A model generated the notes under the pieces. That model was not told where the DNA came from. It searched no databases and was given only the letters and a program-made list of their open reading frames with translations. A DNA stretch of 64,000 nt. It comes from Inia geoffrensis. Taxonomy: Eukaryota; Chordata; Mammalia; Artiodactyla; Iniidae. Both the position numbers and the translations under genes were made by a program. The DNA lies in assembly GCA_036417435.1 (NCBI GenBank), contig CM070904.1, positions 62,504,408 through 62,568,407 of the forward strand. Direction: 5' to 3'. The number at the start of each line of letters is the position of its first letter. Position 1 is the first letter of the stretch. Positions 1 to 13,044 of this stretch are shown here, one piece after another.

Positions 1-110
1 ACCAATTTGTTTTTCTCTTCCCATTTTTCTATCGTTTAATATGAGACCCATTCATAGTTAACTATATATTATATTTTAACAACTGTGATTTGCATACACA
101 TAAACTTCTT

Positions 111-176
111 GGAACAGTGCCTGGCATATAGTAAATATTCAAAACAATGTTAGCTGTAATCGTTATCACTATTATT
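111..176 (+). mobile_element. MIR-type SINE 3' end
   Basis: The phrase CAGTGCCTGGCATATAGTAA, followed by a short ATTC/TTAGCTGTAA stretch and TTATTATT-like text, matches the 3' end of mammalian MIR elements. Only the tail is present. Confidence 0.5.
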
Positions 177-438
177 TTTGTTATTGTTGTTCAAAACAAT
201 TTACCTTACTACAATGAATTCTCTCATAGCCTATACCTGCAGTTGCGCAGGATGAATTTACATAATACTTGAGTCTTATAAAGTGGGATTCCAAATTCAA
301 ATAATTAAGGAAAAAACATAGAATCACTTTGCCTAGATGTCTTTTGTACATATCACAGGCACATTTAATTTTGCACTTAAATATTTTTGTGGTCAGCAGT
401 GAAAAGAACTGTTTAACACTGAAAGAATATTTGAAAGC

Positions 439-473
439 ATATAGACAGTACCTTCGTTAGGTACTGTCTATAT
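439..473. repeat. Perfect 15-bp inverted repeat (hairpin), 5-nt loop
   Basis: The arms at 439-453 and 459-473 are exactly complementary over 15 bp, with loop TCGTT on the + strand. In the RBMS1 pre-mRNA it would fold into a short stable stem-loop. It is not part of a repeat I recognise. Confidence 0.9.
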
Positions 474-3400
474 TCTTAGTTAGGGGTTTTCAAGAAGTCT
501 CTGACACAGTAGCCACAGAATCCACTTTAAAATATATACAGAAAAAGCCTTATTATGCTTAGAGTTCCCCTCACTTCCAACCCATTTGTTTTGCATCTAC
601 TGGATTAATTTCCCTGAAATGTTGCTGTTTCTCAGCTTAAAACCTATAATCGCTCCCTACTGCCCAAAGGATAAAGCAAGACCTTTTCATTTGCCTTGTC
701 TTCCTACATGGATGCTAGGCTCTCTGCACTGCTCTTCTAGTCCGCCCCAAACATACCAACGTTATTCTGCCACCGACACCACTGATCATCATCACCATGC
801 TATCAAAGCTGAGCACAGATGTTGCCCCATCCACAGAGTTTTTTTGATTCATCCTGAAGTGAAGTCTATTTCTCCACCTTCCCATAGACCACTCTCCTCA
901 TACCATCCACAGCCCTCAACTCAAATTGTTAATGGCTATTAATTACATACTATTTCCCCTAGTTGTACTGCACTCTCTCCAAGAGTGGGGAAATGTCTTC
1001 TGACCTGTGAATCCTCCATATGCCTGGGTAAGAGTATCCGTGCAATGAACATTAGAAAGGAAGGAAATGTAACAAGAAACCAACATGAGAATCATGACAT
1101 AATTCTTTTAAGTTCTAAGAATGGTCTCTGTCAGACTCATGTCCAGCTTAACATTTTCATATAAAATTTGAAAGAAGTGGCACGCATTGAAATGCCACAT
1201 CTGCATATACCACTCTTTCCTTTCATCACGACACATACTGTGCTGATGAGGCTGAGAAAATGGGAAACTGAATCAAAAAAGGTGGCAGATGATCTTCAAT
1301 ATCCATGAGTAAGACTAACACAGCCCACTAAACTACCAGCTACAACTGGAACGGTATCTGGGAGTCATTTTGGATCACCTGAAAGGTGGCAGCTCAACAT
1401 GAACCATAACCCCAAGGAGCAATTAACATTGGGCATGGCAAGTTATTTAATAGAAATATAATCAAAAATCTAATGTTACTATGCACAAAATTCAAGTGCA
1501 TTAGATCACTCTGTGAAGTTGTAATTATTGCCCTTCCAAACAACTAAACTAAATTATCAACTAAAATGATTCAAAGAAAAGAAATATAAAATTAGGATTC
1601 TTCATTCTGGAAAAATATTAATTTGAAAGAGATATTTTTAAAGTTTATAAAATCAAAACCAAACTTAGTCCTGAAATTATGAAAAGAAAGGAATAGAGGA
1701 AATATTTGAAATGTGTATTTTCTTGAAAAAAAAAAAAAAGGAATCCAGTAGTACTGCACAAATGTATGTGGATCCTATTGCTCTGAGTGTCCTTAAACAC
1801 ATAAATGGGTGCAAGAACAGTCTAGTCATACAGATGATCGATTCACTGGTTATTTAAAGGATACTTGGGGCATCTGGTTGACCCTGTCCAAATAGGGTCA
1901 AAACCATGTTTGGGAAATCCTTAGTCTAATTCAATATAATCTTTCACTTATTCTAATTATAAGTGGAGGCCCACCAGGTACTTAGAGCAGTGGAGAGAAG
2001 GATTCTTACTACAAGCGAAAGTAAAGGACAAAAAGTGGTCTGTATTGAGGGTTCTAAACTATAAATTTCAGGCCAGGATTAGGGAGAAGCAAACATTTAA
2101 TTTTTTACTGAAAAAATCATATTTCAGATAACCTTTTATGTTCTGAGGTGCTTTAACACTCAGTCATTCAAATATCCTGCAAACTTTTCATATACAAGTT
2201 GACAGTCCTTTTTTTTTGGCCATTTAACAGGTCAAGTTTCTGTCAAGCAGTTCAAACCTCTCTGGAAACATGCTTAACAAATTCCCAAATTTTAGACAAC
2301 AGACTAGAAAACAGAGGCAAAAACAGCTGGAGTCACTGGCTCCAGTGATCTAAACTGAGCTAAAATCTTCCTCTTGATATTGAGTCATGTGATTACAGCT
2401 ATGCTTTATTTTGGTATCAATGTAAACTAATTTTCGGAATTATAAAGCCAAACACATCCCTAGGAAGCCTATAGGAAAAAAAATACTACAGGGAAAATCC
2501 AATACATGTATTAAAATATATATATTTATACTACTGAAAGACAGAACTTAAATCAATCTCTTAAATATTTCCACTTTCCAAAAACAAGAAATTGCTTCAG
2601 TTGTGTATCTTTCCCTCTTGTGGTTGCACTGAAGGATCAACCCTTCTGGTCTAGCTGTAACTATTAAATTGACCTAATCTAACTTCAAGGAAACATGATG
2701 TGGATTCAACACAGCCTATGTTTGGTTTCATTTTAATCTATGATATTCTGTTGCCTCTTTACATTTGTTATTTTTGATAAATGTCTGAAAAAGGGAACCA
2801 GGAACTGCATTTTGTATTAATTTCTAGTGTAAAATTATCTTCAAACAAATAAATTCACTTTGTAATAAATTTAAACACAATCTACCTTGTTTATAGAAGC
2901 TTACATAAAAGTCCAAAGACCTAAGTACTTAGGCTCAGTTGCAAACAAAATAAAAGTATGACATTCTTTGACAAAGAAATAATTCTCACTCGGTGATCCC
3001 TTTATTATTGCTATCTTTAGTTTCCATGGGGGTTTATGTGAATAAAATAAAATAAAATCCCACATGCACTTAGACAGAATTACAAATGAATGTTCTCTAC
3101 TCCTGTTTATGTTAAGAGTTCCAAGAATGACTATCATGTGAGCATAATGGCGGTCTTTTAGCAGTGCTGACATAAAAGGGCCGTTCCACTGTGTTGTTTA
3201 ATTGTATATATTCCAACGCTAGGCAACTCTCCAAACCTTATTGTAAACATTGTATAAGGTCTGTAAGTTCAGCAAAATAATGGAGTTCAGGCTTTTTACA
3301 GTTAATTCCAAGTGACAGTTGACTTCTCTTTAGGATTTGATATATTGTTTGCCATGATTAGTGCAGATTGCTTTGTCACATAAAACAAGCTAACATTTGG

Positions 3401-4724
3401 AAACTCAGCCTAATGTTATGCTCTAAGGGTGTCATTTTTCTCCCCATGAAACTGACTTGGGGCAGTACTTTGTTTTCCAGGTCTATAGAAAAAGGTAATC
3501 TATTACAGTTTGTTGGGCTAAGGTTGGAGATATAGAAATATATAATCAATAGCTATACTGAACAGTTATTAAGTATATTGTTTATTGTGTTATAGCAATG
3601 GAGAGATTTTGTTAGTTTGATAGAAATTATACTTTAAAAGAACTTCTAGTCAAAATTCGTGTTTTTGTCCACTCAAAGTAGATACAAGTTTCTGTGCAAT
3701 GATTACGGAGGGAAGAAAGGCAGAGAAACAGAATAAAAGGTAGTACATTCCTACCCTTGAGTTTTATGAGAATGAGTCTCATTTACTGTTCAAAGGACAT
3801 TGTTTATACATTCCAGACTTCCATCTTATAATTGCTCCAGGATTTGTAAAAAGGAAATCTCAGCAGGGCAGCAAAATTTATTCAAAGCAATAGCTGCACG
3901 TAATTGGTATAAAATACTAGAAGCAGTCTGCTCTGAAAACTCCTTTCTCAGCAATACAGATTTCTACCCCTTCAACTCTCTTTCTATATTCAAATAAAGT
4001 TTGACTTCTCTTCCATTACGTAAATCTTTCCTTCCCCTACCCAGATAATATTTTTAAAAGGTCCTATGAAGAATTTTCAATGCAAATGATGTGAGAAACT
4101 TTTTTGAGGCCCCTTTGGTTTTATTAGTGTTTACCTGGTAACTACGGCAACAGATAAGTAGGCAGAACTCATGTCGTGGAAGAAAGCTGGTTTTATCGCT
4201 TATAATTTCCCAAAATATTATGAGTCAATTATGTGTTTTATCACACATAAAAGTGAGTTAAAATTTCATTACTGTGTTAGTATCATCTTAAGAACTCAAT
4301 TAAAGGAATAAAAGACAGGAAGCTTAAGTATGGATGTTATTATACAAACTTGAAAAATACATTAAAGGAAGGTGAGTCACAAAGTGTGATACATCCCATA
4401 TATTAAATCACACCTTTCTTCAGCACATACCATATCATTGGTCTATAGTGTCTGTTGGGTTTCTGACAAAATTCCTTCAAAAATGAAATGGAAAGAGGCC
4501 AAATAACTGCATTTTCCTATTTAAAGTGCCGTTTCATTTTAAAAGTTACTTCAACAACTTCTTTTTGTATATTGATGAACAAGCTTACGGTAGCTACGCT
4601 AATTTAATACCACTTTACAATGCCATTTGATAGGATTTTAGCAGATGTTTCCTTACTGGCACAAACAAGAATTTGTGGATGATTTTGTTGCTCTTTTTAG
4701 AAGAGAAAAAAAAATCTCCATAAA

Positions 4725-4890
4725 ACTGGAAACGTCACCTCTCAATATTAGGGACTGAAAAATGTTCTTGAGTGGTGATGGTTGTACAACAATGTGAATG
4801 TACTTAGTGCGACGGAATTATATGCTTAAAAATAGTTACAATGGTAAATTTTATGTTATGTATATGTCACCACAATAAACAAAACAAAAA
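4725..4890 (+). mobile_element. L1M 3' end fragment
   Basis: GGTGATGGTTGTACAACAAT, followed by GTGAATGTACTTAGTGC and a tail near TTTTATGTTATGTATAT and ACAATAAAC, matches the 3' terminus of old L1M subfamilies in + orientation. Confidence 0.7.
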
Positions 4891-5934
4891 CATTCTTGAG
4901 TTTGTACAGCAAGAGTCATTTTTTAAATCTGTCATAATGACCTTAGACCTTGTTCATTTTAAAAGGCACAATCTCATATATAATTCTTATGGCCTACTAA
5001 AGACCAATCAAATAAAGCACAATGTGGAAAAGGCAGGCGAAAGGTAGGCTTGAATAGAATAAGAATAATCAGGAAACAAATATCCATGAACTTAATGCCC
5101 TGAAAAATATTTTCAGTTGCATTACAGGTAATATGTCATATCCATGATGTAATCATCTGTTTTTCCTTATGGAATAATTATGAACTTCAAGTGATTGTTT
5201 TTTCAGATTCTGGACTTAGTGTAATGCAGATTTCTAAAGACAAACTAAAAAGAAGAAAACTTTATAAAAATGGCCAAGAGAAATCTCAGATTTTATCATA
5301 AAGCTGAATATATATGATATATTATATGTATATAATATATATATATTATATACAGTAAACCCAAGAAAATAAACAAAAAATGAAACTCTAAATATCAAGA
5401 TTTAAAGAGAAGATAATATACACTTTTAATATATCATTAGTCACATTTTTTCTAGCTGGATACATACTAGACTTCCTAGCTTCATTCTTTGAATATCTTC
5501 TTTGTAACCAATTGCCTAAGAATGGAAGCAACTAGTACGGTACAAAATATCTACATTATGAAAAAAAATGTATTGTTTTTTAATTGAAGTAGACTTTTTA
5601 ATGATGAGCAACCTGGACACAATGGTCTATTTTTAAACATAACTCAGTCTAAATAAACATAACCTACATTTGTAAAGCATATGCTATATAACATAAAGGG
5701 GTTTTTGCATCTTTTGCTTTACTTTTACTAGCCAAAAAGCTTTAGGGCCAGCTCCATCTTGGGTGCTTTTGATTTCTTTTCCCTTTACATTCTGGTCACC
5801 AGTATTTGCTGGGTTCCTATACATGGAGACTAGCAATCTGAAAATCTGTAAATGCAGGATCCAACTTCTTACTTCAAAATGGATTTCACACAAAAATTAA
5901 ATCAGGTAGCCCATACTTCCTTAACAATCTACTA
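4891..5934. other. Intronic sequence without recognisable element
   Basis: AT-rich. It contains an alternating TA tract with near-palindromic character at about 5,308-5,354. I see no gene. Confidence 0.4.
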
Positions 5935-6122
5935 GAGCTGTATTGCCCAATATGAGAGCCACTAGCCACATGTGGCTAAAATTTTTTAATTTAGAGTCTC
6001 AGTCGCACAAGCCAAATTTTAAGTGCTTAGTAGCCTCCACGGGGCCAGTGGACACTGCATCAGACAGTGCAGATACAGAACATTCCCATAATTGTGGAAA
6101 GTTCTACTGGACAGAGCTGCAC
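5935..6122. mobile_element. hAT-type DNA transposon fossil (MER family, not named)
   Basis: The ends are inverted: AGAGCTGTATTGCCCAATA at the left, and TTCTACTGGACAGAGCTGC at the right, whose complement reads GCAGCTCTGTCCAGTAGAA. The internal AGCCACTAGCCACATGTGGC is typical of a common MER-class non-autonomous element. Too diverged to name. Confidence 0.6.
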
Positions 6123-6419
6123 TAAAGGATTGCTTTAAAGAGCAAGCTTCCCAAATTTACTTGAAATGAGGTGCTTTGGATTACTTTATAATGTCACTTC
6201 AAAGTATTTAATGTCAACACTTGTTTAGTTGTTTTCAATATCTATTGTGTAAAGCAAGGTACAAATCCACTAGCAGACAATTTTCTTAGAAAGTTATCTG
6301 CTATTGATAGCAACAGGCCTGGCAAAATGCTTTGCACATAGTAGGCACTCTACTAAATACTGCTTATCTCAATCAAGGAATAATGCAGATTTTTAAGAAG
6401 GCAATAAGTAGCACTGTTA

Positions 6420-6950
6420 ATTGAAAGAAAAGGAAAACTATTCATTAAGTAGTAAGCAGCCATTTGTTTATTTGACAAATATTTACCGATCCCCATTCCT
6501 CCATTTGCCTCTCTACCTTCTCTACCCTATTCTGTGCCCTGAGAAGCTGACCCATAATGCCCTGCATCAGAGGGATCCTCCTCCCTCTGGCTTCCTATGG
6601 TTTCCAATTGGAGGCACTCGCAGGAGATCCAAAAATGGGAGGAAAGTGAGGGATGTCTGCCCAGCCTAGGTTGGCCCTGGTCCTCAGCTAAGGTCACTGC
6701 TCCTCTCAGGCAGCCCTCTTCGCAGGGTTACCCTTCTAGCTTCTGGGAACTGCTCCCACCTCTAGCCCTTCAGACCCTGTTTAGTAAAAATACCCATCTT
6801 TTGCTGGCCTCAGAACATGTCATTATCCCTTTTTGGTTTCCCTAAGTCCTGCCAACACATTTGTAAATATCCTTGTTTATTAAACATCTCTTGAATACCG
6901 AGTTTGAGTATGCGATATGTTTCCTGTCAAAACCCTGACAACTATAATCA
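6420..6950 (+). mobile_element. Ancient interspersed repeat, family unassigned
   Basis: GC-richer than its surroundings, with a 3' portion (TTATTAAACATCTCTTGAAT, then an AGTTTGAGTATGC-like phrase and CTGTCAAAACCCTGACAA) that I recognise from mammalian interspersed repeats but cannot name reliably. The two 82-residue open frames here are not genes. Confidence 0.35.
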
Positions 6951-7129
6951 CAAACCCTTCCAGACACAATTCTAGGCCCTTAGAGACCTCCAGCTAATCC
7001 TAAAAAATATCGTTCTTAGAAATGTAGCCCTTTTAAAATATTTAATTGCTTTTCAATAATAATGCCCCATCCATATGTTATTCAAAAAAATCACAAGTAA
7101 AATTTTCATTTTAATGGGCCTCTCATTTC

Positions 7130-7447
7130 TTTCTTTCTTTATTTATTATTTTTGGCTGCATTGGGTCTTGGTTGCTGCACGCAGGCTTTCTCTAGTTGTG
7201 GTGAGGGGGTGCTGCTCTTCATTGTGGTGCACGGGCTTCTCATTGCAGTGGCTTCTCTTGTTGCAGAGCACGGGCTCTAGGCACGCGGGCGGCTCACGGG
7301 CTTCAATAGTTGTGGCTCGCAGGCTCTAGAGCACAGGCTCAGTAGTTGTGGTGCACGAGCATGTGGGATCTTCCCTGACCAAGGTTCAAACCCGTTTCCC
7401 CTGCATTGGCAGGCAGATTCTTAACCACTGCGCCACCAGGGAAGCCC
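7130..7447 (-). mobile_element. CHR-type tRNA-derived SINE, long form
   Basis: On the minus strand it starts GGGCTTCCCTGGTGGCGCAG, has tRNA-like A/B-box text, then the GCAACTAAGCC/CACAACTACTGAGCC module repeats and an A-rich tail (T-rich here). It is flanked by a perfect 14-bp target-site duplication, GGGCCTCTCATTTC, at 7,116-7,129 and 7,448-7,461. It inserted in the RBMS1 sense direction. Confidence 0.93.
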
Positions 7448-7461
7448 GGGCCTCTCATTTC

Positions 7462-10300
7462 CATACACATTACATTTGTTATAGTTAACTTGAATATTTT
7501 GTTTTTGTACTTCATGAAATGCTTATATGACAATGACAAACTAGCTTAAGAGTAGTGATGTCCTTCTAGGCACAAACAAGGAGTCTAATAGTAAAGCTAC
7601 AGATTGAGAAAATTATTTAGGTCATTTAGACTAAAACCCCGTTTTTATCCTAATCATGTGTGTATTTTAAGCATTAGCATTTCACCCCTAAAGAATTCTG
7701 GCTGTGCTTCATAATTCTCTTTAGCATATTAGTAAACAATAGACATGGATTCAATTTAATAAACATTTATTTAACTACCTACTATGTGCAGAGCATTGTA
7801 ATAGGCACAAAAATGAACAATGTATATTTCTTGTCTTAAGAATCTTACATTCTTATAAAGGAGACAACATACACACAAATTACTGTTAACAAAATGATAC
7901 ATTAAACTGTTACTAAATTCAGTTTAAATACACATAAAACTTCATGCTATGCTTTTTCTTTCCTGATATTCTCTGACTTGTTCCATCTTATCTCCCAACA
8001 TGTAAATTATATTACATTACAATGTAAATTTATTACATATAGTCTAAATGAAATTCCACTTAGTGAAAGTTAACATATAATAAGGAATGAGGAAAGATCA
8101 AATTAGTAAACTCTTACGTCCCCATATTTTAAACATCCTAAAAATGAGATTTTATCAGCTGCCCAAGAGTGAGCATATAATAACCAATGCAGAACTGGAT
8201 ATATCTGCCTTACTAGGCCTGTACATTCTTTAAAATGTAAGTAAACTTTGCTCAAAAGCTTCCTGACATATTGCAAAAGTTAGATAAAAGGTTACTAAAA
8301 ACAGAAACATTTAGTTTAGGAAGTAAACTTGGATCAGAAAAAAATTCCCTGTTTCTAAGGATAATAATTACTCCTGTGCTTACTGGAACCCTGACTTTCT
8401 TTTAAGTCACTCTGATGGAATACATATGTTTTTAACTTAGACAAACAATGTACATAACTTCTAAAGTGTCAAGCAGGCCCATCTTTCCTGCAATAATTAA
8501 ATAAGTAAAGGAAATTCAAACACAAAGCTACCACTGTGTTTCGGGAAAGACTCAGAGCAATTTACACACACACATTATTAACAGCCAAATATGTTGGAGC
8601 AACATGGTGTTTTTTTGTTTCGTTTCGTTTTGCTTTGCAACATGTTGTTTAAAGATGATTCACTCACTACACCTGAGAGAACTTTCTGGCCCAAGAAATC
8701 AACTGCTCTGTAAAAGAGGCACCCTAAGATGTTTTAAAAAGGCACGTCTCTCCCCAATCTTTAAAAACACCACCACCCTGGAAGCCTTGACTGTGACCCT
8801 TAGCAACTAATAATGGTCCACAAACAATTTCTTTTCCTTACAGGTAATGTAGAGGCCCTAATATGATGATTTTAAATCACCCACAGGCTTTTCTGTCATT
8901 TCCTTCTGTGCGTGGCATGGCTTCGAGAGTTTACCAGTCATGATTACACACACTAGTAGGAGGAAAACCAAGAGGTTTGAACCAATCAGCACTGAAGGTT
9001 TTTGAAGCAGTGAGAAACAAAACAAAACAAAACAAACACAAAAGGCTCCTACCACAGCTGTACTTCTGCTCAATCATGCATTCCTCAGAAGTTGGTTGTA
9101 AATCTAATACGACAAAATAAACTCACCCTTTCCAACTGACTTAAGAAATTATTTCACAAACTATTTCTCTTAATATCTAATTACTCTTTAATAGGCCATG
9201 GCTCCTGATGGCTCAACTTTATACTTTCTGTCAAAGACTGAGAAATATGTAAATGAACTTAGGGAGGCATTTTTCACTGGAGAACGTTTTGTAAACTGGG
9301 GGGAAATCATGCTCTCTTATTTGCTTACTATATCCCAATTTCTCCTGTATTTGATTTCCCTAAAGTGAGCCATATGGCCAGGCATGTTCTTTCCAGCTAA
9401 TGTATTTAATGAGTATATGATCCAAACAGCATGAGGGAAAAGCTGTATCCAAGTAGCACAATGGACCTGTTGATGCCTCCTACTGTGTGTTTTCTTTCTC
9501 TGAGGTCTTCCACGTAATTGACTAACACAGAGCTCCTGAAACCTGATCCTACATAAATGCAGAAGGCTGTCAACTATGTTCAAACAACTCATGAAAAAAA
9601 CAAGAGATACTAGAGACTAACGGTGGAATGCTTGGCATTAGGAAGAAAGTGGTTCCCATCAGAGTGCTGAATGAGAGGGTTGGCTTCAACAAAGCAAGGA
9701 GGTGCTTAATCAGAGCCTCTCTGGGTTGTTGTTGTTTTGGTGACCAAACAGGTTACAGCAGGTAGTGATGGCAGGACGGAGAAAGTTTAGTGAGACTGAA
9801 GTAGTCTGGAGTGTATCCTGCTAATGTGGGAAAGCTCCAGGCGTGCTGAAAAAGCGAGAGGGTTTTGGCCCCAGACCCCGGGCTATGAAAACAAAGACCC
9901 TTAGCAATGTGGTAAAGGAAGAATCCAGAAGGAGACAAGGCCTTGAGTGGGCCAGAAGCCATGGAGGATGAGCAGGGCCCAGCTAGGGGAGCGCTACCCA
10001 GCTAACCTGTAGGGTTAAAAACAGGAGAACAGAACAGAATCAGATCTGGACACTGTTGTGGCAAACCGGCAGAAGTGGCCGCGCTTGGGGAAGGAAGCAC
10101 AGAACTCTGGCCGGCAGGGTGACCACCATTGGTTTCCAATCAGAAACCAGCTGGTAACGCTGGCCCCATTCACACCCCAGTCCAACCTCTGAGAAGTTTC
10201 CTGGAATAGCTGCTAAAGCCGTGTGTGGCCTGCCTTCTTCCTTCCCTCCCTCCTTCAGGTCACACAGCACTGGCCAGTCATGTGAGGCCTGGCCCTCCTG
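7462..10300. other. Intronic sequence, sparse repeats
   Basis: No gene. An old L2/MIR-age repeat at about 7,750-7,880 carries AATAAACATTTATTTAACTA and CTACTATGTGCAGAGC. A (CAAAA)n tract lies at about 9,016-9,043 and a (GTTTC)-like tract at about 8,609-8,635. The rest is unassigned. Confidence 0.45.
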
Positions 10301-10305
10301 TCACT

Positions 10306-10329
10306 CCCCCTCCCCCTCCCCCCCTCCCC
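10306..10329 (-). repeat. C-run tract; G-quadruplex motif on the RBMS1 strand
   Basis: On the + strand four C-runs of 5, 5, 7 and 4 bases are separated by single T. The minus (transcribed-sense) strand therefore carries four G-runs with 1-nt loops, a very strong quadruplex motif in the RBMS1 pre-mRNA. Confidence 0.85.
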
Positions 10330-10356
10330 AGCTACTCCCCACCCCCTGGCTCTGGA

Positions 10357-10480
10357 ACTCTACTCCTGTCTCTTCACTTTGGGTAGCTTTCCTCACCTGG
10401 AAAGTGAGTGGCTTGGATCAGATTATCTTAAAGTTCCTTCTAGTTCTAACGTTCTGTGATTCTTGGATGTTATACATTAC
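10357..10480 (+). mobile_element. MIR3-type SINE fragment
   Basis: CCTCACCTGGAAAGTGAGTG, then a GGATCAGATTATCTTAAAG phrase and CTTCTAGTTCTAACGTTCTG, follow the 3' half of MIR3. The adjoining text (GAATCATAAAATTTAGAG and a GGGACTTCAGAAGTCACC-like phrase) to about 10,545 is probably another ancient repeat. Confidence 0.65.
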
Positions 10481-11554
10481 CGGAATCATAAAATTTAGAG
10501 ATAAAAGGGACTTCAGAAGTCACCTATTCAACCTCCTACTCGACCCAGGCTAACCTAGCCAGAACTAATAAGCTTTGAAAGTTCTATGTAGTTGTTTTTG
10601 GCTGGCTGAAGTTGGCAGTAATCAAAGCTTAAAAACCTTAAATATAAAGCATGAAAAAAATATATATGAGATTTCTAGAGCATCTAAGAAAATTTTGAAA
10701 GAACAGAAGCCCATAGAGCAGCATGTCCTATTGCTTTCTAAGCACAGCTATTCCTAGCCTTTGTTTCCACAATATCCGGGTATATTTAAAAAAAAAAAAA
10801 AAATCACAGGGGATGTTAGTAAATTCTCCAAACACAAACTAATTTTCAGCTGATTATCATGCTTATATCAGACAAGGTGATTGGATGACACATCAAATAA
10901 GCAAAGCCTCAAAGGGAGAATAAAGAATATAAAGGAGAAACAGTTACATTTTGAGATGCATTCAAGAAAAATCAAAAAGCATGTCATCTGTTCTTAAGGG
11001 GGAGGTTTCAGTTATAAGCTACTTTTCAAAATTAATTTTTACCTGATAATGAATATTCTCTCTCACCCTTCAAAAGAATTATTTTCTTAGAGTCTATGCC
11101 AACTATCATACTATAAATTTTGAAGAAATCATTGGCTGTATTTAAGAAATAAGCATTTAAAACAATAATTTTCCATTGTGTTTTACCATCAGTTACTTAA
11201 AAGTGGTTAGTTCATAAGTAAATAAGAAGAGATATCCTTCTTACAGATTACATGAAACTATATACAATGACATTCTCTCTGCATAGTAACCAACCCTGAG
11301 GTGTGTAACTTGAATTTTTAGATGTATTATTTATAATCCTTTAAAGTACAATCTATTTAAGGGTTTAAGCAAATCATAGGATAAAGGATCTTTCTAATAA
11401 ATGAGTAACATTAAAAAGATGATATATTTGGATAAATCTTTCGAAAATCAGAACTGATTTTGCCAAATGTACTTGTGATGTAATAATTACCACCCCCCCC
11501 CACTCAAACCCCAAACTTGACTTAATTGCTGAGGATTGAGAAGGACTGGAAGAT
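10481..11554. other. Intronic sequence without assigned element
   Basis: An A-tract lies at about 10,788-10,802 and a C9 run at about 11,493-11,501. No coding signal. Confidence 0.4.
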
Positions 11555-12264
11555 ATCAGTTCTCCCAATATTGATGTATAGACTTAATGTCAGTCCAACA
11601 AAAATTCTCTCAGATTTCTTTTTTTATGAAAATTGATAAGCTTATTCTAAAATTTATTTTAAAAGGTAGAATATCTAGAATAGTTAAGGCCACTTTGAAG
11701 AATACACAGTTAATATATTGCTCTGGTAATTAAGACCAGGTAGTATTGACACAAGAATACATACAGAGCCAAACAAAAAGTCCAGAAAAAGAAACACGTA
11801 AATGTGGTCACCTGATTGACAACAAATGTGGCACTGAAATTCAAAGGGGAAAATGAAAATGTCTTTTCAATAAATGCTGCTGGATCCGTTAGATATTCAT
11901 ATGGGAGGGAAATGAATCTTGACCCTAGCCACAAACACAAAAATTAATTAGAAATGGATTTCAGAGCTGAATGTGAAAGATAAAATACAGCTCCTGGAAG
12001 AAAATATACGAATATAACTTCATGACCTTAAAGTAAGCAATGATTTCTAAAACAGACACAAAAAGTGGTGAACATAAATCATAAACTGAACTTCGTTAAA
12101 ATTAAGAACTTTATTTATTAAAAGATAGTAATCAGATAATGACAGGGAAAACTGAAAATTGGGAGGAGATACTCTCATACATATAGATCTGATGAACGAT
12201 TTGTATCCAGACTTTATGTAAAAACCTACAACCAATAAAAAAGACAACCCCATATAAAAAGCAA

Positions 12265-13044
12265 GAAAGGGAACCCTCTTGCACTGTTGGTGGGAATGTA
12301 AATTGATACAGCCACTATGGAGAACAGTATGGAGGTTCCTTAAAAAACTAAAAATAGAACTACCATATGACCCAGCAACCCCACTACTGGGCATATACCC
12401 TGAGAAAACCATAATTCAAAAAGAATCATCTACCACAATGTTCATTGCAGCTCTGTTTACAATAGCCAGGACGTGGAGGCAACCTAAGTGTCCATCGACA
12501 GATGAATGGATAAAGAAGATGTGGCACATATACAATGGAATATTACTCAGCCATGAAAAGAAACGAAATTGAGTTATTTGTAGTGAGGTAGATGGACCTA
12601 GAGTCTGTCACACAGAGTGAAGTAAGTCAGAAAGAGAAAAACAAATACCGCATGCTAACACATATACATGGAATCAAAAAAAAAGGTTCTGAAGAACCTA
12701 GGGGCAGGACAGGAATAAAGACACAGACATAGAGAATAGACTTGAGGACACGGGGAGCGGGAAGGGTAAGCTGGGACGAAATGAGAGAGTGGCATGGACT
12801 TATATATACCACCAAATGTAAAATAGCTAGCTAGTGGGAAGCAGCCGCATAGCACAGGGAGATCAGCTCGGTGCTTTGTGACCACCTAGAGGGGTGGGAT
12901 AGGGAGGGTGGGAGGGAGATGCAAGAGGGAGGGGATATGGGGCTATAGGTACATGCATAGCTGATTTACTTTGTTATAAAGCAGAAACTAGCATACCATT
13001 GTAAAGCAATTATACTCCAATAAAGATATTAAAAAAAAAAAAAA
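12265..13044 (+). mobile_element. Younger cetartiodactyl L1, 5'-truncated, with poly(A)
   Basis: It begins within the ORF2 C terminus ([18 protein letters not shown]; later [14 protein letters not shown] and MFIAALFTIART). This runs into the 3' UTR with GTGGGAAGCAGCCGCATAGC, GATCAGCTCGGTGCTTTGTG and the tail TATACTCCAATAAAGATATT plus A14. That UTR is typical of ruminant and whale L1. The flanks share an imperfect target-site duplication, AAAAAGC(A/G)AG. The ORF2 end is mutated near codon 90 of the open frame, so it is inactive. Confidence 0.85.

Larger units (their letters stand above)
1..4724. other. Intronic sequence, mostly unassigned
   Basis: AT-rich intronic DNA. A MIR-type 3' tail lies at about 111-176, and weak L2-like wording at about 600-1,070 is too diverged to assign. 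A perfect hairpin lies at 439-473 and an A-tract at about 1,726-1,738. No coding signal: the short open frames show no family resemblance and no codon bias. Confidence 0.5.

Noticed and set aside
586..942. 118-residue open frame
   Set aside because: The conspicuous His-rich stretch comes from CATCATCACC; no homology, isolated inside the RBMS1 intron and on the opposite strand.
12279..12572. Possible gene with [11 protein letters not shown]
   Set aside because: This is the ORF2 C terminus of a truncated LINE-1, not a host gene.
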